Shown here: positions 36,031-45,524 of the stretch, in pieces
Layout: each line of letters opens with the position of its first letter
Position numbering within the stretch: position 1 is the stretch's first letter
NCBI GenBank assembly: GCA_027494035.1
Contig: JAOSJQ010000012.1
Location: forward strand, 1-64,000
From: UTCFX2 sp002050125
Lineage (GTDB): Bacteria > Chloroflexota > Anaerolineae > Anaerolineales > UBA4823
Direction: 5' to 3'
Length of the DNA: 64,000 nucleotides
The notes under the pieces: model-generated
What the model was told of the DNA's origin: nothing
Database searches by the model: none
The model's input: only the letters and a program-made list of their open reading frames with translations
Made by a program: the position numbers and the translations under genes

Positions 36031-36966
36031 ATGTCCAAGAAATGCTTGTTAGTACTTGGTGTGCTGATAGCGGTGACCCTGATGGTTTCCAGCGCGGGCG
36101 CGCAAGGGTCGCGGCTGAATGGCGAAGGGCTGACGGTCGGGTACACCACCCCCGGTCTCGATAACGAGTACTGGGCGCAAACGAAGGCTTACGCTGAAGC
36201 GGAGGCCGAACGCCTGGGCGTCAACCTGGTCTTCTTGGCAGCAACGACTGGCGACGTCGGCGATCACCTGGACATCATCAACGACTTTATTGCCCAAGGC
36301 GTTGATGCCGTCGTGATTGCCCCGGTCGACTCGAAGGGGATCATCCCTGGCATTGAAGCCCTCAATGCAGCAGGCATCCCCGTCGTTGGGGCAGACATCC
36401 TGCCCGAAGGCGGTGACTTGATCGCCAAGGTGCAGGTTGACGCCCGTATAGGCGGTCGGCTTGTTGGCGAGTATATTCTAAGCCAAAAAGGGCCAGATGG
36501 GAAGATCTTCCTGGAAGTCAATGATGTGTTCGTGGACATCGGTGAGATTCGTCAAGGTGGTGCATACACCTTGCTCGAGGAAAACGGTTGGGAAGTGATT
36601 CGCCAGCCGCTCAGCCCCTACGGGCGCGGCCCGGCGCAGGACTTGGCCGAGGCGGTCTTCACTGCCAACCCCGACCTCGATGCCTACTACTCGCTCAACG
36701 ACGACACCGCTCTGGGCGTGGTCCAAGCCGCCCAGGCGATGGGAATGACTGACGTTGTGATCTGCGGCTACGATGCGCTACCGGAAGCTGTTGAGGCTAT
36801 CCGCAACGGGCAAATGGGCTGCACGATCTATCAGGACGCCAATGCTCTCGTGAGCTGGGCGATCCAGATGGCCGTGTTGTACAATGACGCCTCCTGGGCA
36901 GGCACCGTCGAGTACTATATCCCGCCGACCCTGGTGACATCCGACAACGTAGATTCCTACAAGTAA
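36031..36966 (+). CDS. Sugar ABC transporter binding protein, RbsB type
   Basis: A 311-residue periplasmic-binding-protein-like protein. The signal peptide covers residues 1-25 (LLVLGVLIAVTLMVSSAGAQG). GLDNEYWAQTKAYAEAEAE and QGVDAVVIAPVDS are typical of pentose- and galactose-type binding proteins. It delivers a monosaccharide to the two RbsC-type permeases. A very good AGGAGATGGAG site lies upstream. There is no lipobox. It starts the transport section of the cluster. Confidence 0.92.
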   Translation: MSKKCLLVLGVLIAVTLMVSSAGAQGSRLNGEGLTVGYTTPGLDNEYWAQTKAYAEAEAERLGVNLVFLAATTGDVGDHLDIINDFIAQGVDAVVIAPVDSKGIIPGIEALNAAGIPVVGADILPEGGDLIAKVQVDARIGGRLVGEYILSQKGPDGKIFLEVNDVFVDIGEIRQGGAYTLLEENGWEVIRQPLSPYGRGPAQDLAEAVFTANPDLDAYYSLNDDTALGVVQAAQAMGMTDVVICGYDALPEAVEAIRNGQMGCTIYQDANALVSWAIQMAVLYNDASWAGTVEYYIPPTLVTSDNVDSYK

Positions 36967-37058
36967 GCTCGCTTCCCGTATGGCTGCCGCAGTAGCTCAG
37001 GCTGCCGCGGCAGCCACTCATACTCCCTGCAGCCTAAAGAAAGTTGACGTGCCCGACT

Positions 37059-38129
37059 ATGCCTACGAACGGCCCGCTGGTCCAGACTCCCCTCATCAGG
37101 TATGAGCCGGAATTCATCACCGGTCTGAAGAATAACCTGCCGCTGATCGTGGCCTTGACGGTGTGCATTGTCGCCTTCTCGCTGATGGCCCCCAACTTTC
37201 TGGGCGCTCAGAATTTCACGATTATCTTGCGCCAGGTCGCTATCCTGGCTGTGCTCGCCAACGCGGCGGCCATTGTCCTCATCGGTGGCGGCATTGACCT
37301 CTCGCTTGGCTCCATCCTGGCCTTCAGCGCCATGACAACAGCCCTGACCCTGCGCGAATTCGGCCTAAACGGCGTCCCCCTGGCTATTCTCGTCGGGTTG
37401 GCGTCGGGGCTACTCGCTGGAGCAGTCAACGGCCTGATCATCAGCCATTGGGGACTCAACCCACTGCTAGTCACACTAAGTACATCGTTGGGTGTGCGTG
37501 GGTTTGCTCACGTGGTCTCCGACGGGCGAATTGTCTCCAAGCTCCCGCGCGAGTTCACTAACCTGATGGCTGGCGATCAGTTCGGTATTCCTACTCTGGC
37601 TGCCATCGCCGGGTTGACAGGCTTACTGGTGCACATTCTTCTCTCACACACAGCCTATGGCAAGGCGATCAAGGGTGTGGGCAGTGATTTCACGGCAGCA
37701 GCCTACTGTGGTGTTCCTGTCAAGCGCTACCAGGCTTCAACGTACATGTTGGCAGGGGTGCTGGCCGCAGTAGCGGGCATCATGGCTGTTGGGCGAGCTG
37801 GGTCCATGACTCCTTACTCTTACACAGGCATCGAGCTCGAGGCTATCGCCGCCTGTGTAATAGGCGGCATTCAGTTCACTGGTGGCACAGGATCGGCTCT
37901 GGGAGTTGTGCTGGGTACGCTATTCATCGGCGTGGTCAGGAATGGCCTGATCCATGTTGGATTGGAGGCCTCGCTGCTCAAGCTGGTCAATGGCTCACTG
38001 CTTGTGTTCGCCGTAATCGTGGATCGGATGCGCCGTGGTGAGGGACTGCGAGCGTGGTTCCGGACAGTGAATCATGCGCTGGCCGAGCGCCCACCCCAAA
38101 CCGAGCGCCGTGACACTCTAGGCCAGTAG
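37059..38129 (+). CDS. Sugar ABC transporter permease, RbsC type
   Basis: About 356 residues, eight to ten membrane helices. GGGIDLSLGSILAFSAM and GTGSALGVVLGTLFIGVVRNGL are conserved in the branched-chain/ribose permease family. I prefer the ATG at 37059; a TTG 15 bases earlier is also possible. It pairs with the second permease, which follows after eight bases, to form a heterodimeric channel. Confidence 0.9.
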   Translation: MPTNGPLVQTPLIRYEPEFITGLKNNLPLIVALTVCIVAFSLMAPNFLGAQNFTIILRQVAILAVLANAAAIVLIGGGIDLSLGSILAFSAMTTALTLREFGLNGVPLAILVGLASGLLAGAVNGLIISHWGLNPLLVTLSTSLGVRGFAHVVSDGRIVSKLPREFTNLMAGDQFGIPTLAAIAGLTGLLVHILLSHTAYGKAIKGVGSDFTAAAYCGVPVKRYQASTYMLAGVLAAVAGIMAVGRAGSMTPYSYTGIELEAIAACVIGGIQFTGGTGSALGVVLGTLFIGVVRNGLIHVGLEASLLKLVNGSLLVFAVIVDRMRRGEGLRAWFRTVNHALAERPPQTERRDTLGQ

Positions 38130-38137
38130 GCGGATAC

Positions 38138-39118
38138 ATGATGGGCATCTCTCTGCAGAACATGCGCACGGAGCATCTGGGCAAAGCATTGCTGGGGCGC
38201 GAGAAGTACAGCACCTTCATGATCTTGGTCATGCTCATTGTAATCTTCTCACTGCTGTCGCCTCACTTCATGACGGTTACCAACGTCCGCAACATCGCAA
38301 TTCGTGTCTCGATCATGCTGGTCGTAGCAGTGGGTATGACCATGGTGCTGATCAGCGGTGGGATTGACCTGAGCGTTGGCTCAGTAGCTGTTCTGTCCAG
38401 CATGATTGTGGGCACCATCCTCAAAGATCATGGGATTTCGGCAGCGCCTGTCGCCATCCTAGCTGGGCTAGGGGCAGGCGCGCTTGTGGGCCTGACAAAC
38501 GGGCTGTTTATTGGGCTGGTTGGGGTGCCACCGTTTATCATGACGATGGCCATGATGATGATCGCTCGCAGTCTGGCCGAGTTCATCCTTCGCGGAGTAG
38601 TACCCGAGGTACCCGTTGAGTTCAGCCGGTTCTTCATGACAAATATCGCTGAAGCTGTACCACCGCTTGTGGTGATGGCCGCTGTGGTGGCTCTCGCCGG
38701 TCACGTTGTGCTCTCGTACACAGTCTTTGGTGCGAACGTACGCGGTGTGGGGACCAATGCCACCGCCGCCGAGTTCTGTGCCATTCCGGTGCTGCGTTAT
38801 CGCTTGGCACTCTATATCACCAGCGGGATACTGGCGGGTTTGGCCGGGATCATGGTGGTAGGTCGGACCAACTCAGCCAACCCCGGAGCGCTGAAGAACT
38901 TTGAGCTGGAAGTGATCGTCGGGCCAATAATCGGCGGCGTGAGCTTCCTGGGCGGCAAGGGCACTATGGCGGGCACGATCATCGGCGTGCTGATTATTGG
39001 CGTTATTGGCAACGCCCTGAATCTGCTTCGTATTGAAGCCTATTGGCAGATGGTCACCCAGGGAGCGATCATCCTGGCCGCTGTGTTCCTGGACTATGCG
39101 CGTCATCGCAGGCAGTAG
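38138..39118 (+). CDS. Sugar ABC transporter permease, RbsC type
   Basis: A 326-residue permease of the same family with GGIDLSVGSVAVLSSM and GKGTMAGTIIGVLIIGVIGN. Two non-identical RbsC proteins in one operon imply a heterodimer. Predicted helices begin at FMILVMLIVIFSLLSPH. The ATPase gene follows after eight bases. Confidence 0.92.
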   Translation: MMGISLQNMRTEHLGKALLGREKYSTFMILVMLIVIFSLLSPHFMTVTNVRNIAIRVSIMLVVAVGMTMVLISGGIDLSVGSVAVLSSMIVGTILKDHGISAAPVAILAGLGAGALVGLTNGLFIGLVGVPPFIMTMAMMMIARSLAEFILRGVVPEVPVEFSRFFMTNIAEAVPPLVVMAAVVALAGHVVLSYTVFGANVRGVGTNATAAEFCAIPVLRYRLALYITSGILAGLAGIMVVGRTNSANPGALKNFELEVIVGPIIGGVSFLGGKGTMAGTIIGVLIIGVIGNALNLLRIEAYWQMVTQGAIILAAVFLDYARHRRQ

Positions 39119-39126
39119 ATTGAGGT

Positions 39127-39915
39127 ATGGAACCCATGCGAAGCAATTCGCCAGTGGCGCAAGACCGCCAGCCTATTCTCTCCGTAGCCGGGATTAGCAA
39201 GAACTTCGGCGGTATCCAGGCGTTGAGCGATGTTAACCTCACGTTGTACAACAAAGAAGTGTTAGCCCTCCTGGGTGATAATGGGGCGGGCAAGTCCACG
39301 CTGGTCAAAATCATCTCTGGAGCCTATCCCCGCGACCGCGGTGAGGTCTTCGTGGAGGGTGAGCGGGTCAAGAACGGCAGCGTACAGGACTCCAAGAGGG
39401 CGGGTATCAAGATGATCTACCAAGACCTGGCGCTCTTTGGCGTACTGGATGTCACCTCAAACCTCTTCATGGGAGAGCAAATCGCACGCTGGGGCATCAT
39501 CAACAAGCGAGCCATGCGCGAGCGGGCCAGAGAAATCCTGGGTGCGCTACGCACGACCGTCAAATCGCTCAACCAGGAAGTGCGCACTCTATCTGGCGGC
39601 CAACAGCATTCAGTGGCCATCGGGCGGGGAGTCTATGTCGGCACCCGCGCCAAGATCATCATCATGGACGAGCCAACCGCTGGCCTGGGCATTGAGGAGA
39701 GTGTCAAAGTCCTGGAGCTGCTCAAGGAGATCCGGCACCAGGTGGCCGTGATCTTGATCAGCCACAATCTCGACCATGTATTCGAGGTCGCTGACCGGGC
39801 GGTTGTGTTACGCAGTGGAATAGTCGCTGGAGAAGTACAGATCGCGGGGGCGGGCGCGGCGGAAATCCCCAGCCGCAAGAATGAAATCGTCAGTCTGATG
39901 CTCGGCGCGGTGTAG
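39127..39915 (+). CDS. Sugar ABC transporter ATP-binding protein, single-domain
   Basis: A 262-residue ATPase with Walker A GDNGAGKS, the signature LSGGQQHSVAIGR, Walker B IIIMDEPTAGLG and the switch His in LISHNLDHV. Classical RbsA proteins have two fused ATPase domains; this is a single one, as in the FrcA-type systems. It energises uptake of the sugar bound by the RbsB-type protein. Its stop precedes the dehydrogenase gene by about 100 bases. Confidence 0.93.
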   Translation: MEPMRSNSPVAQDRQPILSVAGISKNFGGIQALSDVNLTLYNKEVLALLGDNGAGKSTLVKIISGAYPRDRGEVFVEGERVKNGSVQDSKRAGIKMIYQDLALFGVLDVTSNLFMGEQIARWGIINKRAMRERAREILGALRTTVKSLNQEVRTLSGGQQHSVAIGRGVYVGTRAKIIIMDEPTAGLGIEESVKVLELLKEIRHQVAVILISHNLDHVFEVADRAVVLRSGIVAGEVQIAGAGAAEIPSRKNEIVSLMLGAV

Positions 39916-40012
39916 TGACCAGTCGGCGCACTAGAGACAGAGCGGGCCTTCAATTCCAAGGTGAATGGCCGAAGTGCAAGTCCTGGTACTCAAGGAGGAG
40001 GGCAACAACCCC

Positions 40013-41029
40013 ATGAAAGCGCTTGTGAATCACGGAGCACGGCAATGGCGCGTGCAAGAATGGGCTGAGCCGACCCCGCGACCGGGTGATGTGCTGGTCG
40101 AGGTAGCCGCCTGCGGTATCTGCGGGACCGATCTGCACGCTTACAAAGGCCTGGATGTTGGCTGGCCCTTGCCGGGCATACCTGGCCACGAGATCGCGGG
40201 GCGGGTTCTGGCTTGGGGGAGTGAGGTGCGCGGGTTCTCTGTGGGCGACCGGGTTGCAGTCCAGCCGCTGCTCTATTGCGGGCTTTGCGAAGACTGCCGC
40301 GCAGGGCGGGTCAACCTCTGCTCTCACCTTGAATTCGTGGGCGGGTCGTTGACGGGCGGCTACGCCGAGCGCACAGCGGTGCCAGCGCGCGGCCTGTTCA
40401 AGCTGCCAGACAGCCTCGACCTCAGCCAAGCAGCTATGGCCGAGACTCTGTCCACACCGGTTCATGCTTTCAACCAGAACGTGTCCGGCTTGCTACGCAG
40501 CGTGGCGGTGATGGGGGCAGGCACGCAGGGTCTGCTCTCGCTGCAACTGGCTCTGTTGGCCGGGGCCAGGGCAGTGGTTATCACCGATGTTGTGCCGCGC
40601 CGGTTAGCGGTGGCCGAAGAACTGGGCGCAACGCTGGTTATCAATGCCAGCGAACAGGACCCCATCGAGTCTATTCTGGCGATGACGGACGGGCGTGGGG
40701 TAGACCTGGCCATCGAGGCTGCCGGCAAGGCTATCAGCCGCCAGCAGGCGCTACGCGTCCTGCGGCCCGGTGGCACGGCGATCTTTATCGCGCTCGGCAC
40801 AGAGCCAACACTGATTGACTTTATGTCCCTGGTGCCCAGAGAGCTTCAGATTCGCGGCACGCAGTGCTATAACGACGACGACTTCGCCCTGGCCATTGAG
40901 CTACTGGCAAGCCACGCCGTCCAGGTAGAGCCGCTTCTGACCCGCCTGCCCCTGGCTGATGGACCCGAAGCCTTCGAGATGCTTGTGACCGATCCAGGCC
41001 AGGCCATCAAGGTCGTGCTCGAACCCTGA
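40013..41029 (+). CDS. Zinc-dependent MDR sugar/polyol dehydrogenase
   Basis: A 338-residue MDR protein. Catalytic zinc: CGICGTDLH and GHEIAG. Structural zinc: CGLCEDCRAGRVNLC, all four Cys present. Cofactor loop: AGTQGLLSLQLALL. It resembles sorbitol and threonine dehydrogenases and probably oxidises the imported sugar or an intermediate with NAD. The ATG at 40013 follows a strong AAGGAGGAGG, which decides against the longer upstream frame. One of three such enzymes in the cluster. Confidence 0.9.
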   Translation: MKALVNHGARQWRVQEWAEPTPRPGDVLVEVAACGICGTDLHAYKGLDVGWPLPGIPGHEIAGRVLAWGSEVRGFSVGDRVAVQPLLYCGLCEDCRAGRVNLCSHLEFVGGSLTGGYAERTAVPARGLFKLPDSLDLSQAAMAETLSTPVHAFNQNVSGLLRSVAVMGAGTQGLLSLQLALLAGARAVVITDVVPRRLAVAEELGATLVINASEQDPIESILAMTDGRGVDLAIEAAGKAISRQQALRVLRPGGTAIFIALGTEPTLIDFMSLVPRELQIRGTQCYNDDDFALAIELLASHAVQVEPLLTRLPLADGPEAFEMLVTDPGQAIKVVLEP

Positions 41030-41057
41030 CCCTGGTCTTGTTGTCTGGAGCAGCCCT

Positions 41058-41681
41058 ATGCACAACGCGATCCGGCAAGTCAAAGAAGAGCTGATTGCCA
41101 ACGCCGGGCGAGCCTACGAAATTGGCCTACAGACCGGGAACGGCGGAAATATAAGCGGGCGCGTGCCAGGCACGGACCTGATCATCATCAAGGCTAGCAG
41201 CCGCTCGTTCGGTGAGACATCACTCGATAACCTGGTCACGGTCAATCTACAAGGTGAGGTGGTCGAGGCCAGCGACACCGGCGCGTCACGCGAGCTAATG
41301 ACGCATCTGGCTATCTATCGCCAGCGTCCAGACGTATACGGCATCTTCCACACCCATTCGCCCTGGGCCATTGCCTACGCAAGCTTCGGCGCTCCGATTC
41401 CAGCTGTTACCTTCCACGCTCGGTCTAAGCTGGGCGATATCCCCGTGCTGCAGGTAGACAGTGAGGCGACGCAGGCCGTCGTCGACGCGGTGCGTGATCT
41501 ACTCGCTGCGCAGCCTGCTCTGCGGGTGTTCGTCCAGGCCCGGCATGGCATCTTCAGCCTAGCCCAGACAATCACGCTTGCCCGCCAGAACGCCGAACTG
41601 GTCGAGGAGACAGCCCAGATCGCGTGGCTTGTCGCCCTGGGCAATCGCCTGTTTGCCAATCCGGGTTCAGGCGATCTCTGA
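41058..41681 (+). CDS. Class II aldolase/adducin-family protein
   Basis: A 207-residue protein with the phosphate-binding GNGGNISGR, the zinc ligands HTHS and RHG, and the catalytic Glu region in ASRELMTH. Family members are fuculose-, rhamnulose- and ribulose-phosphate aldolases, epimerases and MtnB dehydratases. Here it may cleave a phosphorylated keto sugar, with the RuBisCO-like protein further down as a possible partner. It starts 29 bases after the dehydrogenase. Substrate unknown. Confidence 0.85.
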   Translation: MHNAIRQVKEELIANAGRAYEIGLQTGNGGNISGRVPGTDLIIIKASSRSFGETSLDNLVTVNLQGEVVEASDTGASRELMTHLAIYRQRPDVYGIFHTHSPWAIAYASFGAPIPAVTFHARSKLGDIPVLQVDSEATQAVVDAVRDLLAAQPALRVFVQARHGIFSLAQTITLARQNAELVEETAQIAWLVALGNRLFANPGSGDL

Positions 41682-41739
41682 GCGGGCAGGGACTCCCTGC
41701 TGCGGATTATTCTGGTGGCGTCCTGAACCAGGAGAGCGC

Positions 41740-43008
41740 ATGTCGAAGCATATTGCGATCATCGGCACCCTCGACACCAAAGGCCCTGAAGTAGAGTATG
41801 TCCGGGCGCTTATCGCAGGCAGGGGCCACATCCCTCTGGTGATTGATACGGGAATCAGGGGCTTGCCAGTCATCGAATCGGCCATCTCCCGCCAAGAGCT
41901 GGCCGCCGCCGCAGGGACGACTCTGGACGACATCCTTGCCCGTGGTGACAAGAATGCCGCCATCAACACGATGGCCTCCGGCGTTGCCACAGTGGTCAGG
42001 CGACTATATGAGCAGGGGAAACTCGACGGTGTGCTCGCCCTGGGAGGCGTGCAAGGGACGGTGATCGGCACGGCGGCTATGCGGGCGCTGCCGGTCGGCG
42101 TGCCCAAAGTCATGCTGTCCACAGTCGCCAACGGTCAGGCGACCTTCGGCCCCTTCGTCGGCACCAGAGATGTCACGATCATCCATTCTGTCGCCGACAT
42201 CCTGGGCCTCAACAGCCTGACGCGCCAGGTGCTGGCCGAAGCTGCCGGCGCCGTTGTGGGCATGGTGGAGATGGTGGAGATGGTGGACGCCGCGCGCCAC
42301 TCACCGGGGGCGGGACGGCCCACCATCGGTATGACGGTGGCCGGTGTCACCACACCGTGCGCTATGCGGGTGCGCGAGCTATTAGAGCGTGCTGGCTACG
42401 AGGTGATCAGCTTCCACTGCAACGGCATCGGCGCTCAGGCGATGGAAGAGCTTGCTGCCGAGGGAAGACTACAGGGCATAGTTGACCTCAGCCCTCACGA
42501 TATTCCTGGGTACCTGTTCAATGGCCTGATGAGAGCCAGCCCCGACCGGATGCTCTCCAGCACGCGCAAGGGCATCCCGATTGTCTTCGTGCCCGGCGGG
42601 GCGGACTTCCTGCTCTTTGGCCCACTGGAGACTGTGCCACCGGCCATGCTCACGCGCAAATATGTGCAGCACAACCCGATCCACACGCATGTGAAGGCCA
42701 GCCACGAAGAGATGAAGACAGTTGGGCGCTTTGTCGGCGAGCGTCTGAGCCAGACTACCGGGCAGGCAGTGGTCATGTTGCCACGGGGCGGATACAGCCA
42801 GCTCAATATCGTCGGAGGGCCGCTCTATGAGCCGGAGTCAGATGCCGGGTTCGTCAAAGGGTTGACCGAGACGCTTTTCGTTCACCTGAAGGGATATGTA
42901 GCCGTCATCGAGATGGATGTACACATCAACGATCCGCTATTCGCCGAGAGTGTTGCGGCCAAGCTGCGCGAGCTTGTGGAGGGCCGGCAAGAGCAGCCCA
43001 CCGGCTGA
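41740..43008 (+). CDS. Tm-1-like ATP-binding protein (UPF0261)
   Basis: A 422-residue protein of the Tm-1-like/UPF0261 family. The start IAIIGTLDTKGPEVEYVRALI is diagnostic. A second domain with GRPTIGMTVAGVTTPC and PGGADFLLFGP follows. Plant Tm-1 binds ATP; bacterial relatives are found in sugar-acid operons without an agreed reaction. The ATG at 41740 has GGAGAGC ahead. It lies between the aldolase and a dehydrogenase, so a role in the same pathway is likely. Confidence 0.85.
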   Translation: MSKHIAIIGTLDTKGPEVEYVRALIAGRGHIPLVIDTGIRGLPVIESAISRQELAAAAGTTLDDILARGDKNAAINTMASGVATVVRRLYEQGKLDGVLALGGVQGTVIGTAAMRALPVGVPKVMLSTVANGQATFGPFVGTRDVTIIHSVADILGLNSLTRQVLAEAAGAVVGMVEMVEMVDAARHSPGAGRPTIGMTVAGVTTPCAMRVRELLERAGYEVISFHCNGIGAQAMEELAAEGRLQGIVDLSPHDIPGYLFNGLMRASPDRMLSSTRKGIPIVFVPGGADFLLFGPLETVPPAMLTRKYVQHNPIHTHVKASHEEMKTVGRFVGERLSQTTGQAVVMLPRGGYSQLNIVGGPLYEPESDAGFVKGLTETLFVHLKGYVAVIEMDVHINDPLFAESVAAKLRELVEGRQEQPTG

Positions 43009-43106
43009 CTCTTGGGCGCGCCGGCAGCCCTCGGCTGGCACTGCGAGCGGCTGACACCAGCGAGAGCCGGTCGTCGGGTCGACTCCTGAAAGCAGAGGAT
43101 TTGTCC

Positions 43107-44153
43107 ATGAAACAGGCGGTGATGACAGCGCCCGGTAACATTATCTTCAGAGAGGCTGAACAGCCCACGCCTGCACGCAACCAAGTGCTTATGCAAACCA
43201 GGCGCATCGGCATCTGTGGATCGGACATCCATGTATTTCACGGATTGCATCCTTACACGAGCTACCCGGTCATCCAGGGGCACGAAGTGTCGGGCATTGT
43301 GGCTGCGCTGGGCGAGGGTGCCACCGGGCTGGCGGTGGGGGACAAGATCACCTTCATGCCGCAGATCGCCTGTGGCACGTGCTATCAGTGCCGGCACGGT
43401 CAATATCATATCTGCGAGTCACTCAAGGTGATGGGTTTTCAGGCGGACGGCGCGGCCCAGGAGTACTTCGCTCTGCCTGTTCAGAACGTCTTGAAGCTAC
43501 CGGATCACCTGTCGCTGGAACAGGGGGCCATGATCGAGCCAATCGCCGTTGCTGTCCATGCGTTGGCCAAAGGCGGCGACCTGCAAGGGCGCAAAGTGCT
43601 GGTGCTAGGCGCGGGAACAATCGGGAACTTGGTGGCTCAGGTTGCCGGGGCGTTGGGAGCCGGGGCCGTCATGATCACCGACATCAGCCCCTACAAGCTC
43701 GCCAAGGCTCAGGCGTGCGGGATTGAATTCGCTGTCAATACCCAGGCGGAAGACCTGGCCAGCGCCCTCCGGCGCCATCTCGGGCCGGACGGGGCCGACC
43801 TGATCCTGGAATGCGTGGGCGTCGAGGCGACGATCACTCAGGCGGTCTCCAATGCACGCAAGGGGACGACCATCGTCATCGTAGGCGTATTCGGTCAGAA
43901 GCCAGTAGTTGACCTGGGGTTGGTTCAGGACCGCGAGCTACGCCTGGTGGGAACGTTGATGTACCAGAAGGCTGATTACAAGCAGGCCATCGAGCTGGCA
44001 GCTAGCGGGGCGCTGGCTCTGGACGAGCTGGTCACGCACCGCTTCCCGTTCGCCGACTACCTGGCCGCTTATCAAACCATTGAGGCGGCGCAGGGGAACA
44101 TCATGAAGGTCATGATCACGCTAGGAGGCTCAAATGAGCCAACGGTTAAGTGA
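43107..44153 (+). CDS. Zinc-dependent MDR dehydrogenase
   Basis: A 348-residue MDR enzyme with CGSDIHVFHG and GHEVSG (catalytic zinc), CGTCYQCRHGQYHIC (structural zinc) and LGAGTIGNLVAQV (cofactor). Relatives are L-iditol and threonine dehydrogenases. The normal end of the protein would be near KVMITLG; the last few residues (GSNEPTVK) are read into the adjacent IS630 sequence, so the C-terminus was altered by the insertion. The start is at 43107 with AGAGGA ahead. Confidence 0.88.
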   Translation: MKQAVMTAPGNIIFREAEQPTPARNQVLMQTRRIGICGSDIHVFHGLHPYTSYPVIQGHEVSGIVAALGEGATGLAVGDKITFMPQIACGTCYQCRHGQYHICESLKVMGFQADGAAQEYFALPVQNVLKLPDHLSLEQGAMIEPIAVAVHALAKGGDLQGRKVLVLGAGTIGNLVAQVAGALGAGAVMITDISPYKLAKAQACGIEFAVNTQAEDLASALRRHLGPDGADLILECVGVEATITQAVSNARKGTTIVIVGVFGQKPVVDLGLVQDRELRLVGTLMYQKADYKQAIELAASGALALDELVTHRFPFADYLAAYQTIEAAQGNIMKVMITLGGSNEPTVK

Positions 44154-45356
44154 TAAGCGCCTTGCCTTGATAGGTCCAACGGAAAGGCTTGGCCATCGTC
44201 TGATTGAAATACTCGATAAAAGCCAGCACTTTCTCCTTGAGATCAGCGACCGAGGAAAAAGTGCCACGCTTGAGCAACTTACGAGACAGAATGCTGAACC
44301 AAATCTCAATCTGATTCATCCAGGAAGCATGTTTCGGCGTATAGTGAAACACAATGCGATGGGTCGGGTCAGAGAGAAAGGCAGCCCGGCTCTTCAACGA
44401 AGCCAGAATGCCAGATTTGCCTTTGACACCGAGGGCGATAGCCAGATCGGATTCATTGGCCACATAGCGCACAAGCGCTTCCGATTGATGCGTGTTGAGA
44501 TTGTCTACAATGAAATGCCATTGCACGATCTGCGGATTGGCTTCGACGGTGCGTTGGATATGCGCGAGAAAGTCCGCTTCCTGACGAGTGGGGCCAGCCG
44601 ACACTTGTCCCACCTTGCCCTCGGCCACATGGAAGTTGACAATAAAGGACAGCGTACCGTGTCGGATGTACTCAAATTCCCGGCGCAAGACATGCCCTGG
44701 CAGCATGGGCAGATTGGGGTGCTTGGGTTCCAGAGCTTGGACGCCGGTCATTTCATCCGTACTCACGACCACTTCGCCTCGTTCGGCTCGTTCCTGAGCC
44801 GTTTGATACAAATGATTGATGTCGGCGATTTTCTCGTCCGACTGCGGATCAGGTTCGGGATTCAGCCAGTAACGCATCAGGTGTGGCCGGAGGCCCCCTT
44901 TTTGAGCAGTCGCGCCGCATGGCGTGCCGAGATGCGGTCCACAATGCCCCGTTGCAGCAATTCGTCGGCGATTTCTCGGCCCGTCCACTGGCTGATCGGT
45001 CGTCCGGCTTTTTCAGGCGCTGCACAGGCCAGGTGCTCAATCTGGCAGATCTGGTCAGCCGTTAGCCGTGCGGGTGCGCCGGGGCGTGGCAAGTCTTTCA
45101 AGCGTTCTTCAGCGCTCAAATCGTCCCACTTTAGCGGCTCAAGTTCACGCCATCGTCGCCGCCATAACCGCACCATGTCGATGGATTGGTTCAGTTCGCG
45201 CGCAATTTCGGCGTTGTTCTTGCCCTCCGCCGCCCTCAGGATGATCCGTGCGCGTTGTGCTTTTTGTTGGCCGGTGGTGTGGCGAGCCACCAGTTTCTCC
45301 AAGTCTTGCCGCACTGCGGCGCTTAATTCGATCGGTTCGGGTTTAGGGCCGGGCAT
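44146..45356 (-). pseudogene. IS630-family transposase, frameshifted
   Basis: The first part (start 45356) is the IS630 helix-turn-helix domain (NNAEIARELNQSIDMVRLWRRRW; ISQWTGREIADELL). The second is the DDE domain with VVVSTDEMTGVQAL, FIVDNLNTHQS and HYTPKHASWMNQIEIWFSILSR. They join at about 44885, where LLKKG runs out of frame; LLKKGGLRPHLMRYWL is restored by one extra G after a run of five. The end AATGAGC near 44132 and GCTCATT near 45379 may be terminal repeats. It splits the sugar cluster. Confidence 0.82.
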
Positions 45357-45524
45357 AGTGTCCTCCTTTGCTGAGGCTGCTCATTCTACCCTATCCCCAG
45401 CCCTTTTTGCGCCCTGATGTACTAGGATGATCCCTGCCTTCAGGCGCGAGCCAGCGAAACGGGGGCTTCCTGGTTTGCTGCTGGTATAACCGTATAGGCT
45501 GCGCATGTCGTCACAGGAGGCACC

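Noticed and set aside
44878..44892. Programmed frameshifting in the IS630 transposase
   Set aside because: Possible for some IS630 members, but the window has many indels in G runs and adding one G restores a normal protein.
44134..45417. 427-codon plus-strand frame
   Set aside because: It is the antisense of the IS630 transposase, whose motifs are clear on the minus strand.
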